17,409 bases of DNA from Dunaliella salina (Eukaryota > Chlorophyta > Chlorophyceae > Chlamydomonadales > Dunaliellaceae). The number at the start of each line of letters is the position of its first letter. The stretch's first letter is position 1. Positions 7,333 through 16,300 of the stretch are shown piece by piece. The translations under genes were made by a program, and so were the position numbers. A model generated the notes under the pieces. It made no database searches, was not told the DNA's origin, and saw nothing but the letters and a program-made list of their open reading frames with translations. The stretch spans positions 56,806-74,214 of the forward strand of contig MU069609.1 of NCBI GenBank assembly GCA_002284615.2, in the 5' to 3' direction.

Positions 7333-10300
7333 TCATCCAGCCCCTGCTGTATTCTCACCAGCTGCTGGCCCGCCTGGCGCTCCTGGGGCTGCAAGCTCAG
7401 TTCCCTCTGTGTCATGTTGCTCTGCAGGAGCGCCTGTTGCCCTTGCTGGCTCGACTTGTGGGCTAGCTGCTGTTGACCCTGCTGGCTCTGCAGCTGCTAA
7501 CTCTGCTGCTGCTGACTCAGCTGCTGGCTTTGCTGCTGCTGACTCTGCTGCTGCTGACTCAGCTGCTGGCTCTGCTGCTGCTGACTCAGCTGCTGGCTCT
7601 GCTGCAGCTGACTCAGCTGCTGGCTCTGCTGCTGCTGACTCAGCTGCTGGCTCTGCTGCTGCTGACTCAGCTGCTGGCTCTGCTGCGGCTGACTCAGCTG
7701 CTGGCTCTGCTGCTGCTGCTGCTGGCTCTACTGATGTTGACTCTGCTGCTGGCTCTGCTGCTGGCTCTGCAGCTGCTGCTGCTGCTGCTGGCTCTGCTTC
7801 TGGCTCTGCAGCTGCTGCTGCTGCTGTTGACTCTGAAGCCGGTTCTGCCAAAAGTGCACCTGTTTGCCCTGCAGGAGGGGCATCTGTTGCTGATGCTCCT
7901 CTTAGCTCAGCTTGCGCTCCTGCCGCCTCCTGCTCTGGTGCCCCTGCTGCTGATCCTGGTTGCTCAGTCGCTGCAGATGTGGTTGGCTCAGCTGCTTTCG
8001 TTCCTGGTGCCTCTGTTGCTGCAGATGTGGTTGGCTCAGCTGCTGCTGGCTCCGCATGCACCTCTCCGACCTGCTCTGGTTCAACTGCAGGCACGCCTGC
8101 TGCAGTACTTGCATCGCCTCCCTCTCCTCCTAGCAGTGCTCCTTCAGTGAAAGGCGCCACTCCTGCGGCCTCTCCAGACTCGGCAGCTGGCTGTGTCGCA
8201 CCTGCGCTCTGTGCCTCCGAGGAGTTTGCAGCTGGCAGCGTGTACTCTGCTGCGGTGCCCACTGCTGCACCTCCTGTTTCTGATTCTGTTGGCTTGGCCT
8301 CCTCAGCTGCTGGCTCATTGTTGGGTGCTCTTTGCATCTCCTCCAGACTCTGCCCAGCAGGTTCAGCGAGGGGTGCTGCCGGTGCTGCCTCTGCTTGTGC
8401 TTGGTATAGTCCTGATTCCCTTGCCCGTATACTGGAGCTCCCCTTAGCAGCCTTCGCACCGAGGCTAGCTTTGGGCGGTACTGCAATCCAAGAGCAAAAA
8501 AAGAGGGGATCTTTTGAGAGGGAGTTCAGAGAAGGTGCCCACCAGCGTGGCAGGCTTCAAAGCACGCTATCCGGCAATTTCCTGTGCTGATGTGAGTGAC
8601 CCTTGATCAGGAGAAGTATGTGGGCACTCAATTGCGCAACAACGAGTAAGAAAGCACTATGCAGCTTGCTTCAGCTTGCTCTGGGTGCTCGACAACAGGC
8701 TCCCACATAAGCTTGGGGTTTCACAAGCACAAGCAGGCGTGCATGAACGCAAGCAGCATTTTACTTGTTCCTACGGCACCACCAAAGGAACCTCCAGTTC
8801 AAAAAAATCAAACAGAAGCAGCAGCAGCAGCAGCAGCATGCCCAGATGCGCACCTGAAGCAGGAGGCAAAGGTTCCTTTTTTTGCCCCGGCCCTCTGCTG
8901 GCGGCGCGTGCTGCTGTTTGGCGGAAAGGCACCGCCTTGGGTGCAGCAGAGTGTTGCATCCCCTCAAAAGCAGCAGGGAGTTGCATCTCCTCAGGGGGTC
9001 TGGCCTCTTGTTCAGCCCGGGCAGGCACATCAGCTTCCTTATGCTCCTGGTTTTCATCACCTTCTGGTTGCATCAATGAACTTGGTGCTGGTGCTGGTGG
9101 TTCTGCTGCTGCTGCCTCCTCTGGTTCAGCCCCCACAGCTGCGAGGGAAGGCGAAGGCTCAGCTGCATCCTGGGGGGCCTCTTCCGCCCTCGACCCCTGC
9201 GCCTCGTGTTCCTCACTCACACCCTCTCTTTCTACGTGTGGTGGCTGCTCTGCAGCCTCACCTTGATGGCCAAATGACAGTGGTACCTCCGCCTCAGCAG
9301 CACCTGCCTCTGCCTCAAGCGCTGCAGAGTCTCCAGCATTGGCTGCAGAAATTGCCCCCTGATCTTCACCATGAGAATCTCCTGCGCCTTGTGGCTCGTC
9401 CTGCTGCTGTTCAACCTGATCCTGATGTTCTAGGGGCTGCTGGCTGTCTGCGTGCTGATGTTCATCAGGTGACATGCCCATGCCTAGGCTGAGCACACTT
9501 CCAAGGGGACGCTCCTCTTCATGGGCCTGCGCATTATGCGTGCAAGAAGGACTAGTTGCTGCAGGAGCAGCATCAGGAGAGTGAGGCACCTTCTAAAGTC
9601 ATTTTGCTCTGCCACTTTGGCAGGTTACAAGCTGATGCAGAAAGGGTGTCTTGAGACCCCCTGTTGCACAGCGCAGTCTCCTGGTCAGCTATCTCTGGGT
9701 CTCTCCTGGAGCACAGTGCTTGCAGCCAGCATGCCTTTGCCTCACGCTTGGGCTTGCAGCTTGAATGCCTTAGCCCATAAGGCTCGGGAATGAAACATAA
9801 TTTTCTGGTCAAGATGACGTCACACGCAAGGACATGACGTCATGCAGGGCAGACTATGATAGCAGAAAACAAAATGATGGAAAAAGTAATACCTACCCCA
9901 GGGCTTGCCTGCTGGGGCTGATGCCCAGCTTGTTCATGTTGATGTTGCTGCTCATGCTCTTGCTGCTGCTGGTCCTGTTGCTCCGTGTGCGCGGAAGCTG
10001 GGTAGAAAGAGCCTTGCTGGTGGCTGCCCTCCATCATCATCTGCATGTGCATTCGCTCCTGCGCCTCCAACTCATCCAAGCTTGAGCTCACCTGTTCAAA
10101 GAGAGGGTTTGGAACAAAGGATCGTGAGCCACAAAATGATGCTGGCATGGACACGTTTAGGAATCGTCATGGATGTGTTTGGATAATTACAAGCATGAGG
10201 ACTAGTTGAGTAAGCAGCCCTGCCCTTGACGCATTTGAATGACCTCTTTCAATGGAAAGCCCAAGGACATATGTTCAAATTGGAACGACAAAGAGAAGGT

Positions 10301-13300
10301 TCGGCTCCTGTGCAAGGATGCCACACAACAATCAAGAACGGTCCGATGTCAAGCTTAGGGAGCCATCGGAATGATGCATGTATGGTTGCATTGCTTCCAG
10401 ACGCGCGCAGAGGAACGTGCTGCCTCTGTTGGGGAGGCTGATTTCATGGGATGTTCCCACTTTTTTTAATAATAATAAGTAAGTATGGTGGAAAGGTCAC
10501 TCATGGTCGCCCCCAGAGATGGAAACCCTCCTCGCCCTGGCAAATGTGTGTCAATTGCTTGGCAACAACAAACCTTGCCTGTTCCTGCACTGTTCCAGCA
10601 CCTGAAATGCGTTGGATAGCTGTTTAGAAGCTCTGCAAGTAAACGCTAAGAGGGGTCTGTGGGTTGTGTGGCCAGCGCGAATGAAAGAAAGAAAAACCTA
10701 AACTGTTGCTGTTCCTCAACCATTCTACCTATCCTTGACCAGTCAACTCCAAAGATTTATGTGGTACGATCATACCATGCAGATTGGACCGCCTCTCATC
10801 AGAACTGCAAAGTTGAAGATTTTAATCATTTGTTCCTTGAAGCTCTAGGACGAATCTGGTCAAGTCTCAGTTCTTCAGGGCTGAGCTGGAGCACAAAAAG
10901 CGCAAAAAAGGATGGAAAGGGTGGAAAGGACGAGGAAAGGACGAGGAACAGGAGGGAGAAAATTTTTTTACTGGAAGGCCTGTAGAGGCCGACCCACCAA
11001 CCCCAGAGATCCTCTCCCAGCCCCTCTACTTAGGCAATAAGGGTACCAATCTGCTCCTTTTCCAGCTCCCCATCCATTTGCATACTTGTCGCACAGACGA
11101 AGTGAGTTGCAACAGAGGTATGGAGATATGGATATAACAACTGAGCAGCAGACACCCGTGTGTACCTGCCCTGCCAGGTACCCACAACTGGCATGCAAGT
11201 CCATAAACTGCCCCCTGTGACTTCACCAATAACACGGTGTATATAGTCAGCAATAACAAAGTGTATATAAAACAGTGTATATAGTCACAATAACACAGTG
11301 TATATAGTCACTCTCCAAGAAACTTTGATTGCTTTGCCGCAGATCCACCTCCAATCTCCCCTGCCGCCAATACGTATGCAAGGCACTGACTCTAGGTCAT
11401 GCACATTGACCACCCCTGTTTGATCCGAACTCTGAAAAGGATGTCAACCAACAGGGCATGAGCTCAGGAGTCCAGTGACGTAATTGGCATCCTGTAGTGG
11501 TGGCGCACAAACCCAAGTGTAAATGGCATCCTGCAGTGGCCCACAAACCTGAATAACATTGAAGGTCCCAAAAAGTCAAGACGCCCCTGACCCTCCCATC
11601 CCTGAACATCTCCGCTGATGGTGCCCTTTTACGCACCAATCTATGGCTATAAAGGCCGGGGCTTTTTTTCAGTAGGAGTGATGTATTTGAGCGCAGTGAT
11701 TAGCTGCTGCAACTGCTTGTCTCCCCTTTTCTTCTATGGCTCATCTGCATGACCACAACTTTTCGAGTTGCTTACCCGCGGTGCCCAAATTGGGCTGATT
11801 TTCCCGAAATTGTTAGCACAGGTACTTTCCATGAGTTTGCCACTATTGAGGTGCTATTTACCCAAGCAGAAAGCTGCATGGACCAGAGGCAAGTCAGCTT
11901 ACAGGGAGAGGGAAAGGATGTTCTCAGACCCTTGGCAAGTGGCTAGTTGGTGTAATGCCACAAACATCTTTTAATCTGCCTTGCAGATTTTTAGCCGCTC
12001 CCTTTGCACCAAGGGTTTTGGCAAGGTGCACTTGTACCATTTCTTTACTTTTAAGTTCACAGAAGGCTTATGTTACACTCCTGTGTCTGTTCAAGAAACC
12101 CTGTATGGAAAACCACTGGGCCCCAGGTGGAAAAGCCAAGCCCTCAGCTGTGCCTTGGGTTGTCTCAAAGCCAAGCCCACTGCTGTGCCTTGAAAACAGG
12201 TGCGAAAAATTGTCTTTTGAGCAGAGCCTGATGCTGTGCCTCGGATCTGCTGTCATAAGGACTCAAGTTTCTGGCAGAGGCTTGTAAATAGAAAGAACTT
12301 GCAGAGAACTTGCAGCAAATCTGAACATGAGCAAACCTTTGCAGCTGTCAGGCTCACATGGGATCTTCAGGGCATGGCTTTTTTTTCCAATTAGGCCATG
12401 TAGGACCACAATGCAACAAGAGCAGAGCAGGGCGTGTCAACCTGCATTTTCACTTACCATGTTAGATGGTTGACCTCGCTTGGGTGCCAAGCGACGAGTC
12501 AGCTGCTTGACCTCTAAATGCGACTTCCGAATCTCAATGTCCTTCTCTGCCACTGTTGCATTGAGCAGGATGATCTGAACAACACAACAGGCAAAAAGGA
12601 AAAATGGAGAATCAAACGTACACAGATGTGTTTGTTTCCAACATACGTGCTTTATAGAAGCTGCCCATGCACATGAGAGCAGCATTTGATAATAATTGGC
12701 AGTTCCCAAGAGCAAAGGCAAAGCAATGCTCTAGTCAGGATGCAATGGCGCCTTGCCCAGCGGCCGTTTTTTTTTCTACTCAACATGCAGGGCATCTCTG
12801 TGACAGCTGTGATATTAGGAAAACTATCTACACAGCACGAGTGCAAGAGGCTTCGAAGCAAAAGCATTTCTCAAAAAATTCTCGGATGTAAATTCAGTTA
12901 CCATCCAGCTTGAAGCAACAAGCACAGCCGACACAGCCATCACAGCCCCAGCATGAAAGCAACTTCAAATGACAAAATGAAGCAATTAGCATTGGGCCCA
13001 TTCCGACCTTGACATTTAAGAAATGTTGTTGCCACTGGGAACCTTGCGGGTATTTGTCTAGGATGGCACCAGGGCCTATGTGCCATATGCTTCTCTGGCT
13101 GGCCTCGGTATGTGCCTATGCCTGTGCCTGTACCTGCGCCAGGTATAAGCACAGGCACAGGCACAGGCAAGCACGCACACATGCACGCGTTCATGCGCGC
13201 GCACCGGCGCACGCACCCCCCCCCCCCCCCCCNCACACACACACACACATACACACGCATACGTATTCAAATCCACACCCACCCACCTTCCTCTCAAGCG

Positions 13301-16300
13301 CTGCTTGCTCCTTCCTGGAAGCTGCCATGGCCTGCCGATGGAGCTTGGAATCTGTGTCCACTTTCTGTTTCAACACATTCACCTGCAAGGGCACCAATGT
13401 CCTTTTTGGTTTGGCATATTCACTTGAGGGGACACAGAGGTTCTGTTGTCTGTGACATTTTTCAAGAAGAAGTCATGGAGTTTCACTACAAGTTTGCAAT
13501 CACTAGTCTTAAAAGCACTCCACATGGCCAGGGATGCCTGGAACGACTGAGCAACCCATGGTGCTGGGGCTGTGTAATTCAACTCATTTCGTGTGTAATT
13601 CAGCTCATTTCGCATGCACAATATTTGAATACCCAGACATGCCAGCGCTGCAGTAGCCACCACTCACTTCATACTCAAGGTTTTTGACAGCCCTGCCACT
13701 GGAGTACAGCATGCTCTTCAAGTTCTCCTCGCTTTCCACCTGGGCTGGTGTCCGAGAGCAAGCCTGTAATGCAACAGGGACATTGGATGGTATAACACAA
13801 AAAGTGAGAAGCCCACATCAAACATTGACTCTTTTTCTCAGTATGCGCTGCTTGGTCAAAAGATTGGCACAAAATTAAATGATCAAGAAATTTTCTTAGG
13901 CGCATGTGGAAGAAGGCATTTGCGCTTATGCCAAGCGTCCATTTAATGTTGGAATGGAAAAGCTTGACACGAGACGATACAATCCTTCTCATAAGTACCA
14001 ACCACCACCAGACCTCAATCCAGACTCCAAGCAAGACCAAAGTTTTTGTACTGGTATTGGGGCCCACGGGCGCCACTTGCTCTGCATGTTCTCGCTGTTC
14101 TCCCTTTGCCTGCTGTCGTTTTATACGTAGCAAAGCGCAGAGATGGGTCAAACGTGAATACGCATATTTTCACATATCGCTGAAATTGACATATAAACGC
14201 GTATCATGAAAATTGCTGTTTGCCAAACGTCAGAAGATACGGAGGTATATCGCTTTGACGGGCCCTGTGATGCCTTCGACAAAGGTTAGCGGCAACCTCA
14301 GAGGGAGCAGCTGTGCGCTTGGCCACCCAGGGCCCTTCTCTTAAGGCATCTGTCAATGAAGACTGATGTGCTGTGCTTTGACGTCATAAAATGAATTTGA
14401 CACCGTAATTAACAGTGCATTTTTGACGTCATCATCAGGTAACTGTAATTTACGGTGAGTCTTTTCCTGACGGTGTGAAAGCGTCAGTAACGGTGTGAAA
14501 AACTCAAGACTGTCAGGAACTCAAGTGACACACAGTGTGAACTCAATGGCCGAGCGAGCGCACTCGCAGGCCTCCGAGTGAACTCAAATTGCCGTAATCA
14601 GATTTTGGACATCAAAAAAAATTTGTCGTTTCTGGTACACAGGCTGTGAAAGGAGATGAGTTCGGACCTAGGGCATGGTGATTGGCAAGAACACGAACAA
14701 GAGAGCCAGAGTGGCTCTGGGTGGGAAAAGCCTGCAAAGCCACAGCAGCTGCTTGCACCCCCACCTCCCAAGGGCCTGCAGAGGGGAGGAAGGGGATGAG
14801 GAGGAAGGGGGTGAGGAGGATGATGAGGATTAGGAAATGCTAGACTGAAGGGAAGAAATGAAGGGCAGGACATGTAAACATGCCTGAATTCAGTTGAAAT
14901 TTTTGTGGATATAGCAAGATACTTTTCACAAACGCACTAGAAGTGAAGGGACACAGGTTCCTGTAGAACTGTGCATATCTGCAGCCATCACCTACAATTT
15001 ATGTAATTTCTTATGATTTTCTACCGTAAAAAATGAAAATGCCCAATCGTCAACGTCAAAAATAAAAATCACCATCATTTACGGTCAAGATTCAGTTTTT
15101 GTCGGTAAAAATCTTGAATTACGCTCTGGACCGTAAATTACGCCTGACGCCGTCAGGTGTCAGGGCACAGCACTGGTCTTAGTGGGCCGGGGTTATCTGT
15201 GTGGGGCGGCTATCTGTGTTGGGTGATTGGGAAGTAGGCAGGACGCCCCCCTTGGGGTCCCTCCCACCCAAGACCATACCGGCCCAAAATGGCCCTCCCA
15301 ATTCACAGATATACGCGACATGCACGTATTTCACACATATATGCGCGTGTCTTTTAAGCCCAATCCGCGTATGACCCATCCCTGGCAAAGCGGATGCCGG
15401 ACGTGGGCCGGGGAAACCCAGGTTCATGGCACCCAGACTTTCAGACGTAGCTGGCCCCTCCATAGACTTAGACCGGGCCATAAGACCTGTCATAGACTTT
15501 CTGACATGTCACATTAACCCTTTGAGGCCGAGCAACACTGGCACTGTCTCCACAAACCCAGTGCTCCCGCTAGACATGCCCTTGCACAGGCAGACCTTGC
15601 TGCATCCCAGCACCCCTGTGCAGATACTGACGTGCCTCTAGACCTTCCTCTACCCGACCAGGAGCTTGTCTAAAGCCTGCTGCCCAACCAGCAAGCATCG
15701 GACAAGCTCCTGGTTGGGTAGAGGAAGACCTAGAGGCAAGTCAGTGTCTGCACAAAGCTGTTGGGATGCAATGAAGTCTGTGTTAGGCTGCTGCTGTGCA
15801 GGAGGGTCTGTCGGAGGCTGGTGAGGTGCAGCAGGGTCTGTTTGGCCGGAATGGCCTCGGAGTGGCACGTCGGAGCCAGTGCTTGCTCTTCAGGGGGGCG
15901 ATGGACACTAAGAGCCCTATCAAACAATCTGAGCATTTGCTGGTCCGAGGCAGGGTCTTCGCTTTGTTTGCCTGTCAACAACAGCTGCTTTGCTACCTTT
16001 TTAATGACTACAGGCAAAGGAAAACCAGCGTTAGCGCAGGGCAAGTGGGGTCCGCACACTCCAAGGCTAGCACAATAATACTGGCCTCCCCTGGAGTCTG
16101 GATTGAGGTGGTAGTTGGTGTTCATGTTCTGGAAAACATCTGCACTGCTACATGACAACCTGAGCCAAATACATGATTGAGAAGGACAATCATCTGTTCA
16201 TTTAATGCTTGCCTTACACGTGATCAAAATCTTTGTGTCTGCAGATGACACTGCTAGGCAAGGCATCCCAGATCGATTGACCATTGCACACCACAATATG

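Larger units (their letters stand above)
12575..13286 (-). other. Intron 4 of the large gene
   Basis: Minus-strand donor GGAAG/GTGGGT at 13286 and acceptor TGTTGTGTTGTTCAG ending at 12575, phase 0. It carries the poly-C/N/(CA)n compound repeat and an imperfect hairpin next to the donor. The rest shows no coding signal. Confidence 0.65.

Noticed and set aside
7409..8590. 393-codon + strand open frame (Ala/Ser/Gly-rich), and a 225-codon Leu-rich frame at 7473-8150
   Set aside because: Both are antisense to the last exon of the minus-strand gene and stay open only because of the triplet repeat. The minus-strand reading fits the splice structure.
8659..9492. 277-codon + strand open frame
   Set aside because: Antisense to exon 7 of the large gene. 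The minus-strand frame has matching splice phases on both sides; this one has no splice logic or domain.
10659..10985. Open frame starting like MGCVAS, suggesting a myristoylated protein
   Set aside because: The first codon is GTG, not ATG, so the apparent MGC start is not real. The frame lies in intron 5 and ends in a low-complexity purine run.
11646..11946. TATAAAGG at about 11648 followed by an ATG frame at 11749, as a nested gene
   Set aside because: The 65-codon frame has no recognisable content or supported splice junction. A TATA-like octamer alone is not enough.
13112..13687. 191-codon + strand frame and its minus counterparts over the CA repeat
   Set aside because: They read through poly-C, an N and a dinucleotide repeat, and are antisense to exon 4 of the large gene.
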